Assembly: GCA_030386875.1 (NCBI GenBank)
Contig: CM059570.1
Coordinates: 33,843,422-33,907,421 of the forward strand
Length of the DNA: 64,000 nt
Direction of reading: 5' to 3'
DNA from: Morinoia aosen
Lineage: Eukaryota; Arthropoda; Malacostraca; Amphipoda; Talitridae
The notes under the pieces were generated by a model. The model ran no database searches, was not told the origin of the DNA, and worked only from the letters and a program-made list of their open reading frames with translations. Below, piece by piece: positions 47,229 through 59,733 of this stretch; the first letter of the stretch is position 1, and the number at the start of each line of letters is the position of its first letter. A program made the translations under genes and the position numbers.

Positions 47229-50200
47229 CTATTATTGATTACACGACAACGTAGCACTAATGAATAAATTTAATTGTTGCCGGATGAAGAGTATGAAAAA
47301 TAGATGGTTTGGAGGTATGAGCATGATGTCGATATCAAGTTATTCAAGGTATACCATTACTATCACTGAATGAATTTGTTGACATTAATTTAGCCACCCC
47401 CAGAAAATCCAGACCAAATCTGAAATTTGATGTTCCAGCCCTCGAGGACTCTGATCCTTTTGAAACTACTTCATCACCGGCCATCTCTCTCGAGGCGAAG
47501 TAATTCTATTTCATCCTTTGGAGGAATTAGAGCCGAGTCCATTTTGCCAGCCAGCCCAGAGAGCTCGCGAGTACCTCTCTTTCAATTAACTAATGCGCCA
47601 CAGTTCCCCTGACTGCACTCCATTTTCCAGAGCAAACTAAGTTCAGAGCGATGCAAGCTTTTCTTGCCCGCCCAGGGTTCATTAGCCATTGATGAAAACT
47701 GCCGCTCAGCCAGCAGGAGGACGGCATCAGCTCTTGCAAAGCTCGGTGGTCGCTGCGCTCTGCTCTATGCTGCTGGCAGACCCTTGCTGGCTCTCTACTG
47801 CTGCCGAATGAACCCGTGTTCTTTGTTCGGTGGAAATAACAGTTTCCCTTCGTTTTAATTGCGATGAGGGCTCATGCATACGGTTCTTAAGTACAAGAGA
47901 CCGGAAAGTGGAGCACTAGTTTGGTAGTTTGAGCGCTACAACTTCGAGGACGATTTTCGGTAGTTTTAAGTGCGTAGAATTGGCACAGAGTCTGAGAAAG
48001 TCAAGGGTTCCACCTGCTTCTCAATCTCTGATTTTATCTTACTCCCACCATTCAGCTCAGCAATAGCTGCTCCTTTAACACACAATTCATAGAATATGCT
48101 TAAAATAAGAGAATTAAATCAATGAATTTCAACCCTAGACTTATCTAAATATTTATGAACAGTTTGTCGAGTAAAAAATGGATTACAAAGTAATTAAATT
48201 TGACATCGTTTCCAAAAACGTCGTCCATGTACATTAAAATGTATTTGAGAAACTGCATGTTCCACGTTAATGAATATTTCCTTCAGAAACATTGCACATT
48301 TATTCCATACTCTCATTCACCAGTGTGGCACAACGAAACAAACATTTGTATCGAATACGAGTACGTTTGCTGCAAAAGAACTCATGTGAAAATGCACGGG
48401 CTCTCATACAGCCGTCAAATAATTAAAAATTTTTACCTGGTTTGTTTGAAAGTGTAATTTGAACATCGTCTACACGACTGGAAATACTGCCTGTAAGCGA
48501 GCATTGCCTGTAGCTGAAGCACCTCTGTCCATATATTCGCTACAGCAAACGTTGGTCAACACTATACTTTTTGTTAAGTTATGCCAAAATCAGACACTAA
48601 AACTAGTAATTCATAAACACATCTCGTGCTGCATAAAATGCCGTGAAACCTTTAAATCCCGCGAAAATAATTCAACTAATACACCAGAAAATTAACTGCT
48701 AAAGTAACATTTTAATTTAAGAAATTCATTATAGCTTATAGCATTTGAGTGTGGAAATAGAGAAAATTTTATCTCACTCAAAATAAAATTTCGTTTACAC
48801 GCGTTATTCTCAGGCGGAGAAAAAAATCCCCCTGTAAATAAGCACAAAATATCAAACGTATTCATAGAAGAATGTAGTTTCAAAAATGTAAATAAAAGCG
48901 TTTGTATAACAATAACTCTATTTTTGAGACGTTCATTCGAATGCATAAAGGCATAGGCATTTAGTTTTTATTCTGCTAGTGCTGTTCGAACTTGCAAGCA
49001 ATTGAATATTTTTCAAACGAACATAGAGCTTTAAGTAACTTTGATTCGAATGAATGATAGTTACGATAAATTTCAACTCACGATGACCACCTTTGTTTAA
49101 TGCTATGTCTAGCAAAGTCGCGAGGTTTGCACAGAATGAAAATTTTTCTATTTTTATGGTGAGGTCACTGACGATCAGTTCTTGAAGTGAAGGCTTCAGT
49201 TATCACTGAATACATACACCGATTATGATTAAAATACATCGGAGCATCGACATAACCTATCTGGAAAAATGAATTTTTTAATTTGAAAGTTATTCAAAAG
49301 TGAAGTCTGAACCGCACTGTTTTGTAAAAGTCGGTAACGATCTTGCAATAGAATGCTTTCATGTCTTTTAATACCCACGAGAGCAGTGGCAGGTACGAAG
49401 TTTTGAAGTTCAAAAATAGGATATAAGTTAAAATTTTATGCAAAGTTCGATTTTAATAGCACGAAAATATTTTTTTGAAAAAAAACATCGTTTTTCTAAT
49501 GTTATTATGCTTTCGTTCGACAACCCATTTGAAGTACGTTTACAAAGAAACACATGAACACCGAGTTTACAATATTTACGAAATGATTGCAGTATTCAGT
49601 AATGCCATCTGTATCGGTGAGTCAGAGCTAGAAGACATCAAAAAATCACACCAGTCAACGTTTGCATTCCTCATTACAGTTCTCGTTACAAATATGCCTC
49701 ATTCTTTACAGTGGATGGTTTGAGATTATTTCCCATTAAAAGGCTGATATGCTGCAGTAAATGTCTGGAATACTTCCAAAAAATTCAGAACGTGACCAAA
49801 TAACAGAAAAAATCTCTGACACATACCGTTCGTACACTTATTTTTAAAGTTTTTGATGCAGTTCAACCACACCTACATGCAGAAGCTCTGCCCTTACTCC
49901 TTATGTTCAACTGGTAGTAAACCACTTAAATTTACACAAGACCAGAAAAGGGTGTATACGTTCTCTGCTTCACTTCTATTGACTAATGACATTTACATGC
50001 ACTGAAATTGTGCAAACTTTATAAGATGGAAACGTCCTATCAGTGAAAGTTTGTGGAATTTTAATTAAAATTGCTATTTCCAAAGAGAGAGTATGCTCAT
50101 TCAAGTGTGCCTGTAGAGGAACCTAAATCCTCAGCTGATTCGAGTTTACTTCAGTAATTTCTGCTAGTCTAGGCAACTCCACGTAACGCAACTTCTGATA

Positions 50201-51866
50201 CACTAGATGCGGAATTGATCTGAGATCAGACTCACGTTCGCTACTTCAAAAATTCAAATAATTTTTGGCGAATGCGAGGATTCGCGGCATTAATTTCCAT
50301 CGCAAGCGGTGAAGTGCGCTAACTTCAACTCTGCTGCTCGTTTCCATGCTCTGTTTATTGGGGGCAAATATTATCCTAAAATTATTGCCCACTCTCATTA
50401 ATTGGCAGAAAATTAAAGAAATAATTGGATGAGCATTTATATAAACATATGATTTCGAACAATTAACATTTAACTCGTCAGTTTTAATACTCGGGGACAA
50501 AATTTTTAAGCAAATCTGCTAATCGAAACATCGAGACCATCACAATCATGAATGACTGCCTGTCATGTTTATGCTTTCAATAATTCTAATTGATAATGCA
50601 TAGCGTCAACACGCCTTTTAATGCCTCACACAAAAAAATATTGCAAATCATTCAATGACAAATGATGCTCGACGTAACCAAGTGTACAAAATGGCATTTT
50701 TATATTGAAAAAACGTTAAAAATCGCTCTGACTTCGGATCCAAAGGGCGAGAGCTTCCTTACTACCTATGGTTACCGGTACTGATTTCAACCTCAAGTGT
50801 GATGCAAGCATAGTCATATATGATTTAATATATATGATAAAGTGGAATTTCACGCATATAAATCTTTATGTCAGTGTAAATAAATCCTCGATGCTACCGT
50901 GGGTAATATAAAATTAACATTTGAAAATAAATATTTGAATGAATGCAAACTGTATTAATGTAGAGTTTAAAAAAACTTTTATGAGTAGTATGATACGAAG
51001 TTTTTATAATTGACTTGTATCTTTAGAGCCGCTCAAAGATCTGAATCACACTTAGCCTCCTGATGCTAGGTACTTAGCACATTTTACGACAGCTTGTCTT
51101 TAGATTGCAACGAAAGAATGTTTGAATTTTTCGTTTGAGAGTAATTGGAAGTCGATGGGTGCATTATTTCGGAAGTTAAACGTGGATAAACTTATGTGTT
51201 GCATTAGTGGTGGGACTTACCTGGAAAAGATCCAGGAAATTGGTACACCGGCACACCGTCATCTGTGGAAAGCTTCTCACAACCGAGGAGTAATCTTAAT
51301 TGAGTTCAATTTCCCAGCTTTGATATGAATTTAATTTCTTAACATAGTCAAATAATAGTTGCAAGGGATTGATTCTGTAATGTGTACTGCATTTTTATGG
51401 CCGACAAAATTTTACAATAATATACATACGTAATTAGAAAATAAGGAGTTTCAAAGAGCCTTGATAAAAACAATTACTTGCAACATTTTTCATCAGTTAT
51501 GAAATTATGTCGAGTTACAGTTTATCAAGGGAATTAATACTAAAGTGCTGTATAATACAATCCATTATCGAACAACAAAATTGAAATCAAAGCACACTAA
51601 AACCCCACATACAATCGTATCACGCCATCATGGAAGATTTTATCTACATTTATAATATAATTTTCAGATTGGGATTCTCATTTTCGCAAGAGAAGAAAAC
51701 ATTGTTAACTGATGAGTGAAATGAATCGTCTGAACTGTTTGTAGAATAGCAAGTGCATCTCACGAGCTCGTTGTTGGGGTGGAACGAATGAATGAAGGGC
51801 AATGAACTTTGATGCTCTGAAATAAAATGGCTGGAATTTTCATTCACATTCAAGGATTATAGCCTT
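47229..51866. other. No supported gene
   Basis: About 4.6 kb. A GC-richer patch at 47430-47850 gives two short plus-strand frames (61 and 64 residues) without domain motifs. The rest is AT-rich with frequent stops. Confidence 0.5.
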
Positions 51867-52158
51867 AATGGTACCTGATAGCGTTAATGGAACCTGATAG
51901 CGTTAATGGTACCTGATAGCATTAATGGTACCTGATAGCATTAATGGTACCTGATAGCGGAAATGGTACCTGATAGCGTTAATTGTACCTGATAGCGTTA
52001 ATGGAACCTGATAGCGTTAATGGAACCTGATAGCGTTAATGGTACCTGATAGCATTAATGGTACCTGATAGCGTTAATGGTACCTAATAGCGTTAATGGT
52101 ACCTGATAGCATTAATGGTACCTGATAGCGTTAATGATACCTGATAGCGGAAATGGTG
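51867..52158. repeat. 19-bp minisatellite, about 15 copies
   Basis: AATGGTACCTGATAGCGTT repeats with a 19-bp period. Variants have GGAACC for GGTACC, GCATT for GCGTT, and two units end in GCGGA. The unit is unrelated in sequence to the 19-bp array at 32.7 kb. Confidence 0.96.
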
Positions 52159-52499
52159 CTCAGAACCAGTCGTAATGATCCTAAAATAAGTAGAAAACAT
52201 TATAATTGAGTTGAGAGTGGCTGCCAGTCGAACAGGTTTCAGTGTAATCAGCAACAGCAGTAGTATAACTCCCGTATGGTAAATGACATTTCAATACAGT
52301 GCAGTCGACTAAAGCTATAGGATTCCTCCAGTTCAACTGCCTGCAGTCAGCAACGCTACACTTTAGTTGGCTGCAAGTAGTAACAATCATGTAAAGCTGG
52401 CTCAAATTAGCACTTCTTTTGCATTTTCAAGGCTAAAATTAGTTACTCAGCTATCGGCATTTCAGTGAAAAGACACTGCTGACAGTTATGGTCACGTGA
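52159..52499. other. No supported gene
   Basis: Short spacer between two arrays. It contains scattered CTGCAGTC and GGCTGCCAG-like words but no periodic repeat. Confidence 0.5.
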
Positions 52500-52930
52500 T
52501 TCCAGTCGAGTGAATTCGCTGACAGCTGGCAGCTCCTCAAAAACTTGCAGCTGGCAACGTTTCCATCACCCACCTGCATTGTATGATGGCAACATCCTCG
52601 TTGACAGCTGACAACACCTCAATACGGCGCAGCTGGCAACGTGTTCATCCCCCACCTGCAGTGCATGATGGCAACACCTTCGTTGACAGCTGGCAACACC
52701 TCAATTCATCAAAAATAGTAACGTTTCCATCACCCACATCCAATGCCTGATGGCAACACCCAGGTTGACAGCTGGCAACATCTCAACGCGTAGCAGCTGG
52801 CAACGTGTTCCACCTGCAATACTTGATGGCTACACCGGGTTGACAACTGGCAACGTTTCCATCCCCCACCTGCAATGCATGATGGCAACACCCTGGTTGA
52901 CAGCTGGCAACACCTCCCTCTGGAGGAGAG
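52500..52930. repeat. About 82-bp minisatellite, about five copies
   Basis: GATGGCAACA-type words follow T at 52585, 52666, 52748, 52824 and 52880, so units are 81, 82, 76 and 56 bp. Shared segments are GTTGACAGCTGGCAACACCT, CAGCTGGCAACGTGTTC and CCCCACCTGCAATGCATGA. Internal GCTGGCAAC words recur twice per unit, hinting at an older shorter ancestor. Confidence 0.9.
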
Positions 52931-55900
52931 GTCACATGTGCGCCAGCGGAGCGCACCGCCATAAATAGGCAGCGCTGAGCCAATATCGCACGCCCGATTG
53001 GCGCCACAACTCACGGCAGCAGAACTTTATCACCGCGTCGTGGGCTGCCAAAATCTGTGGCTAGAGTTGGTGCCATATTTCAGACCTGAAGTGCTGCCAA
53101 ATTTGGTGCCTCGCCATATGTTCGGCTGCAAACACATTGTGGCAAGATGAAATGAGCTGAATTAGGAGTTATTCGCGCCTGTTGAAAGAGTTGAAGTTTT
53201 TTAGTTTGTGCTTTTTAAGTAAAGTTCGGCTTGCAGCGTCAAAATGCCACGAGAATGAAATTCGATGAGACACTGTTTTAAGCAGGCCTCTCGGAGCTCA
53301 AAGCTGCATTGTCGAATGCAGGAGACCGAGTTTCAACTGAACGGATTTTCGCTGAAATATATTTTCTAATAGAACGACTTATTTTCTGAAAGAAAATTCC
53401 GTAAATCCGAATGGAATTTCTCCAGTGTATTAATTTTGGTTTATCAATGATATTATTAAAAACATCGATATAAAGATACCTCCTTCAATTTATTACCGAA
53501 AATGTTCAGAAAATGAGTTGTTTCCTTGTTTATTAGGAATGAAAAGAAATTTCATTTTTGACTCCATCAACGCTCTAATTCCCTGCTCCAGCTGCAAAGA
53601 TCGAAAAATAGCCTTCACATTTTAGCTACCAAGTCAATTGTGAGATTTTACTAGGCCCCAAACTCAGGAAAAAGACTTCGTCTGATAACAAAGGCTCAGC
53701 TGAGTACGAGTATCCACGCCTCTTCTGCAAGAGATTCGTTTGAGGCAAACGTCAGGACTCGTGTATGGGAGTGAGCACCCGCTCCTCTCAGTGAAGTGAC
53801 TGCTTGCTAAATATCTGTTGAATTTTCAATTCATTCACACTCTTTCATTACTAAGTGACTTGGGGACCTGTTAGGGAGAATGAATATCCTATGGTAGCAA
53901 GCTGATGAAAATAAAATGAATAAAATATCTGTCCCTAATATCACCGATATTAGGTTCGGTTTAAAAAATCTACGGATTTTGCTACCAGAAGTTAAGTTAC
54001 TCTCATTTACAGAATGAAAAAAGCTATTGCAAAATTGACCTCGGATATTTCGAGCTGCAAGAAAGTTTCCTGAACAGGTCTTTGGTGCTAATCTGTACAA
54101 GCACCGGAGATCACTTGCAGTTAAAAGAAAGTAAATAAAAAATAAAAAAGCCAAAAAAAAAATTCAAAAGTTCATTTGCGATATTCCCCGTATGACATTC
54201 TGAATTAAAAGATACTCAGTAAGTTACAATATCCTGCAACGTAGTGAAGCATACCGTAACTCGAAATTCTGCTTATGATTTTCTATTAGAATGACGTTTA
54301 AGAATTTCTTTTCATGCGGAAAAATTTAGAACCGCGGCTAATTTTTTTCAACCCCTTTTAGGCCATTTGAAAAGTGCCCATTTCAAAATTCACAAATGTA
54401 GCTTTAATTGCTTCTTTGGTATTCGAATATATAACACTATCTCTAGAATTAAATTTTTTATTAATTCAAAATTTTTTATTTGAAACAATGAAATGCAGAG
54501 CGACATCGTATTTTAAAATACCTTTGGTATAATTTTTATGGGGATGTAGAAGGGCGAACGCTTGCGCACCAAATACCGAGTGGATTGCCTACGGAGAGTG
54601 TAGGATTGCTGTGAATGATCAGCATGAAGGATTCTTTAATTTAATTTTATAAGATTGAGAATAGCCTCCAGGTATTGGGGAGAAATGGTGTTTTGATAAC
54701 CCGCACAGCGCAAGACATCTTACTGAAATAGATCGCAAATTGTGAGCTCTACTAACGCAAAGATATAGGAGCTTGAAGACCTAAAAGGAGATAAGAACTG
54801 AAATTATATGTTAAAAAATTTTACCTGGAGCATAACTACATAACTGCAAAATAACTACAAAAAATCTATTCTTTTGGCAAAAACATTCCAGATAGTATTG
54901 ACGTCTGCACCAGGTGACCTCCATTCAGCCCCAGGACTGAAAGGCCTTCGAAATTAATTTATTTTCGTTCGTTATTGCTCGAATACTTTTGTTTGTGCTT
55001 CAACTATGTAAAAATAAATGAGTTCGTGCTAATACTTTGATACATTTCGAAAAGCTGTTTTTTTTTAAACTGAAAATATTTTTATAACAGGACATTTCGT
55101 CGCGATCACTCGTCTCATGCAGTGAGAATATCAAAAATGTCTGAAAAATCCTTGAAGATGTTTTAACTGCTAATCATCACAAGCATCGCGGATCCCTTTT
55201 TACGAAACACGAACAAACAATGAAGAAAATTGACACTCAAAAAAGTCCATTGGCACTACAATCTTTCTTGAGTTGCATCTGACATTGAAGATGGTTCATG
55301 AAATTAAAATATTCACTTACCGTTGTTGAGAAACTAATAAAAGAAATTAATACCGATTACAGCGAAGTTATGAGAACAGCTTGTGAGCCTAATGTTTCAA
55401 CAATTAATTATTTGCGAAGAATTATTTTAAGATTGCTGCCCCTGATTTCTAAACTTCACATTCAAAGGACTCTATTTTATAAAGTTCAAATATATTTCAC
55501 GCTAGATGAACAACAGCCACAATATCTAACCTCACACGCTATCTACTTGCACCCACTAGCATGCACGTCAGATTCCGTGCGCCTGTGCAATCATCTCGAG
55601 ACACTCCAGCTGTTCATAAGTTCCGTAGCTAAGAGCTCATCCGATTGATATAGTTTATTCAGCTGTAACGAGACTTTAAAGTTTCACTCCACAGCAACAT
55701 CAGGAACTCGTACCATTTTTACTCAGTCCTTTTTATTCTCCCTAGCATTTAATCAAAGTTTGCATGTAAAAAATAATTCAACCCACGTGATCTGGGCCAG
55801 CGTTTTTCCCAATTGCAGCAGAATCGCCAAATTTTTTTAAAATATTACATATATATCTTCTCACTTTCTGTCCACCCTATCAGTGCTTTCCCTTGACTGA

Positions 55901-56192
55901 AGATGGACTGGTGCGTAATCAGCTTGCATGCCGTCATGGACGGGAAGGAATGAGCGAGTTTTTCGTTTGTTCTTCGCGGCGTTACTGGGAGATGATGGGT
56001 CTGCTACTCCCCACACAATTCTAGGTTTTTTTCTTGCGCTGAAATATCTAACCTAATAATACCCGTCGTGTGTTTATTTATATATTTGTTTAGTGTCTGC
56101 TTCTTAAGAACATAGGATGCCTGAGTGTGCGGTATCATGGATACCGAATTCCTCAGTGTAACATTGAAGGATGACCCTTACATGCAGTGATA
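52931..56192. other. No supported gene
   Basis: About 3.3 kb. The longest frames are minus 53831-54154 (107 residues) and plus 55298-55648 (116 residues). Neither shows a recognisable domain or coding-like bias. Much of the rest is AT-rich with homopolymer runs. Confidence 0.5.
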
Positions 56193-56251
56193 TTTCCATT
56201 TTTTCAAAATTTTGATATCAGCAAAGACAAATTCAATTTTTTGACCCAAGC

Positions 56252-56311
56252 TTTCGGCTAGATTAGCTCTAGCCGAAATTTAATTTATTCTTCCTCTAGC
56301 AGAGGAAGAAT
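56252..56311. repeat. Two strong hairpins beside the left arm
   Basis: TTTCGGCTAGA TTAGC TCTAGCCGAAA (56252-56278) has perfect 11-bp arms with a 5-base loop. ATTCTTCCTCT AGC AGAGGAAGAAT (56287-56311) has perfect 11-bp arms with a 3-base loop. Both lie at the inner edge of the left arm, and the right side of the element lacks them. Confidence 0.85.
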
Positions 56312-56614
56312 AGGTTATCCCTTGTCTATTAGCATTCCGAAAAAGATAACCATTCTTTTGATTTTGAAAATGTATCTATCTTATAAAATGTTAAAAATTA
56401 ATACGTCCGAAAAATTGTCGAAGCAATGTACAGTGTTTAGGAACCTAACAAAATTAATCGTCACCTTGATGTCCCCCCGCAGTTTCTTCCTTTGCTCATC
56501 AGTCGCCCTTGATCAATGATTTTAGGTTTGCATCTAAAAATTTAATAAAAATGTTTTGTATACTAGATACGCGCGGATACCATAAGAGGTTTTGTTTAAC
56601 AATACATCGTTCCC

Positions 56615-56653
56615 CTGATGACGTCTAGAGCTAATCTAGCCGAAAGCTTGGGT
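56615..56653 (+). ncRNA. Hammerhead-ribozyme-like core, partial
   Basis: CTGATGA at 56615-56621 is followed by the stem-loop CTAGA GCTAA TCTAG and then CC GAAA (GAAA at 56642-56645). This matches the invariant CUGAUGA and GAAA core with a short stem II. GGGTC downstream could supply a cleavage triplet GUC. Stem II has an unpaired GT/C near its base, stem III is weak, and I could not find a convincing stem I, so activity is doubtful. A decayed motif is most likely. Confidence 0.3.
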
Positions 56654-56704
56654 CAAAAAATTGAATTTGTCTTTGCTGATCTCAAAATTTTGAAAAAATG
56701 GAAA

Positions 56705-59665
56705 CTTCACTACCAAGACGTCCTTTATTTTAACAATTGATGCATTGATATGTTTCACATTTTATTATGGTAGGTTCTCTTAGAACAGGAAAGGTTAGGA
56801 TATCTCAGGTTAGCACAGGGTAAGTAATATTGACTGAATTTTTTCATGAGTGTAGATTAGGATATGTTAGGTAATATTGACAGAATTTTTTCACGGGTCT
56901 TCCCAGCTTAATGATGACATTGTCAGTGTAATTTCCGCGGGTCCTGTTACTACCTAATAATACCCTTGGTTTATTTGTTTGGAGTCCGCTCCTTACATGC
57001 TTCTATCACGCTTATAAGGATAGATATAATGACTGTCTCTGTGATACGATTTCACCAATGCAAAAGTACAAGAATATTTTTTACCACGAGTACTGTCAGG
57101 ATCGATATATCTGTCTTCCATATTTGAGAAATTCCTTCAAGAAAGGTATGGAATCCCGTCATTTTTGACGGGCTGTGCACACTAGTAAGTATAATAATAT
57201 TGCAACAGTTACGTCATATTTGACATTCTGCGCTATAAAATGAATGTATAGGTAATCTTAAGGGAAAGTCAACCTAAGTGATGTTCAGGGAAATTCTCGG
57301 GAAAGTTCTCAACGGAAAACTAAAAATTCTTGACGGTAGAAATTCCCAAGTATAGTACATAGAAAACAAGTGTATAAGGGAAATGCTTTAGTCTAGACGC
57401 AGTTCTCGGATACAAAAGTGTGAGCATTAGGCAGGCGCTGGGCAAAGGATAATTACTGCAGCTACACAACTTTCATCGCGTGGAGACGCATGAGTGGAGG
57501 AGGTCAGGGTCTGTTCTTAGCTTCACCCGTCCTGCTTTTCATCCCACGCAAAATTTTAACGGTAGCTATGTGAAGAAAACCCAAGTGCATCATCACAAGA
57601 ATTTCAAAACTAAATGAGCGCACTACGCATGTGGATCAGTGGGATCATGCAGGGGTTGGTAAACATACATAATATTTATGTATACTCAATAGAGTCATTC
57701 ATGCCTGTCATCTTGTATTTTTCTTGTGCCTCAGGCTGCTTTGAAAACAGGGGTAATACTTTTTTCTTCGGAGTTCCTTGAGGCAAAACATTAGAAAACA
57801 ATTAGGACCATGAACAATTAAGCAGATGGGTTAGCACACGAAGTACGTGTAGTAGGGCAGAGAAATAATTTTCTACTCTCTAAGTATAGTTTGTTCTTAA
57901 TGACCTGAAGATAGGGTGCTTTCTTTATGTGATTTTGCGCTCATGTAGTGCAAGGGAGTTTTGCTCGTTTATAGAAGTTTGACAGAAAAGAGTATTCCTG
58001 ACGAGCAAGCAACGTGTCGTCCGCTGCCACCCCCGCCTATGAAACAACGGACCCAACAGACATCCATTTTCTGACGTACACTTGCACCCTTTTAGACAAA
58101 TGTGCCCTGATGTATTCTTAGTCAAGTGGCTACAGTCATCCACTTACTTCCAGCTACATCTCTCCCGTCTTCTACTTCCAGTCATACATTCGCGGTCATC
58201 CACTTCCACTGATTAACCCTTCAAGGGTTAATCCTTTTCTTTTAGTCTTTCACTTCCAGTCACGTCTTTCAGTCATAGACTTACCGTGATTCATGCATAA
58301 TCACGGACTCCAACTTGTGCACTTTTCATTTTTTTCTTCTTTTTCACTCTCAGATGCATCGCTACAGCAGCGTTACCGCCATTCCCTTGAGTGGTAGATT
58401 TCTAGTCTGGCAGCATGCGAGAAGATCTCTCAATCACATTGTTGGCTGAGGTGTGCTTACCTCACCAAGTTTTGTAAACAAACAGGGACAAAACACTAAC
58501 ACGTTACACGTGACATAACCTTCACTGCCTTCAGTAAGTTTGGTCGCGCAGTTCGTAGACAAAGTTATATATTTGCGCACATTTACTTTCATACCTGTGC
58601 TGATGTATGTATCACCATGAGCATTACCGCACAATGAATAAAGTGCCTATAAATTTGCCACAAAGAATGTAAAAATTACACACGTACGGTTGACAACCTA
58701 CAAAATCATTCATAAGTGTATAAAATCTAAAATAGCAAGGTTTATTTTAGAATAATTCGCAACTAAATTAGTTCCTTATATTTTGAAAACCTAAATTCAT
58801 CACTCAAAATCTTTTCGTAATCCGAAACGTTCACGTTCATTTTTGTGCAGTTACGTATGTTCTATTTTACATGATCCAAAGAACAAGATTTCCAAGGAAA
58901 CATGGTGCTGCACACAGGCAACACAGCGCGACGACGCAGGTGGTGCCTGCTAGCGCACGTGCAAGGCGCGCGACACGCGAAGGCTTCATTGATCTCCGTA
59001 ATGGTCATTGGAGAGCTTACGCGTCTCATCGTTCCGGCAATTGATAGCAATTTGAATAACTAATGTCAGGTCAAGACGAGGCTCCCTGTGCAATGCTAGA
59101 CGGAGGTCTTGAAATACTAACGCGCGGTTCGCAAAATGAGTTTGCCCTCGTTGACAGACTGCGACAGGCAAGGCTAGGCTACAAAAGGCTCCTGAAAGCT
59201 AAAAATTGTTTTAATTTGGCTGTTCTGTTTCATGCTAAGCGGAACAAGTGAAACTCAAACTCAATTCGAAGCGCTACTATGTTTGAGGAAGTTCTATAAC
59301 TACACGTTGACCTTTAATTGGGTTATTTGGACCAATGAAATTGCTAGAATTTGCCCCGTGTTTCATGTTATTCAAGAATTAGTCGTATATCTGGATCGTT
59401 GCTTACATATTGACGGCGGTAATTTTCCTCAACGCAGGGATGGTGAGTTGCACAAACCTAACAGAGCCAATGTTTGATTCGAGATCCCCACTTCTAATGA
59501 AGTAAAGCAAAAACGTAAATCATTGACTCAGTTTGAATGAAGATTCAATTCTATGTACCCATGTATTCAAATCGAAATTAAAGACAACGCAAGTAGATTT
59601 AAATAAGTAATCTCATTTTAAAAGATATGATTCCGGTTTTTTATGGTTAAAATACTCAAACTAAT
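56705..59665. other. No supported gene; one dispersed module
   Basis: About 3 kb. Contains the reverse CCCGTC module at 57149-57190, a GGTTAGGATATCTCAGGTTA-like local repeat near 56795-56870, and a GC-richer patch at 58870-59060. Open frames of up to 81 residues on both strands are unrecognised. Confidence 0.5.
57149..57190 (-). repeat. Reverse copy of the CCCGTCAAAAA module
   Basis: On the plus strand, CCCGTCATTTTTGACGGG (57155-57172) is a perfect 6-bp-arm hairpin, followed by CTGTGCACACTAGTAAGT. Its reverse complement aligns with 1486-1523 and with 31373-31411. Confidence 0.65.
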
Positions 59666-59733
59666 CATCTGGCAACTCTGTAGGGACTCATCTGGCAACT
59701 CTGTAGGGACTCATCTGGCAACTCTGTAGGGTT
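59666..59733. repeat. 23-bp repeat, three copies, at edge of palindrome
   Basis: CATCTGGCAACTCTGTAGGG followed by ACT starts at 59666, 59689 and 59712. The third copy runs straight into GTTGCCAGATG, the start of the large palindromic element. CATCTGGCAAC and GTTGCCAGATG therefore form an inverted pair at 59712-59741. Confidence 0.92.

Larger units (their letters stand above)
56193..56704. mobile_element. Inverted 80-bp arms, possible Penelope-like remnant
   Basis: The left arm 56193-56272 and the right arm 56625-56704 are reverse complements over 80 bp with about one mismatch (GATATCAG against GAGATCAG). Shared words, read on the plus strand of the right arm, are CTAGAGCTAATCTAGCCGAA, AGCTTGGGTCAAAAAATTGA and ATTTTGAAAAAATGGAAA. 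The 350-bp interior has no recognisable protein. Just outside the right arm lies CTGATGACGT, which together with the arm forms a hammerhead-like core. Inverted partial terminal copies and hammerhead motifs are known traits of Penelope-like elements, but no reverse transcriptase or GIY-YIG domain is visible, so a MITE is an alternative. Confidence 0.55.

Noticed and set aside
55298-55648. 116-residue plus frame
   Set aside because: No motif, no splice or promoter context, and length compatible with chance.
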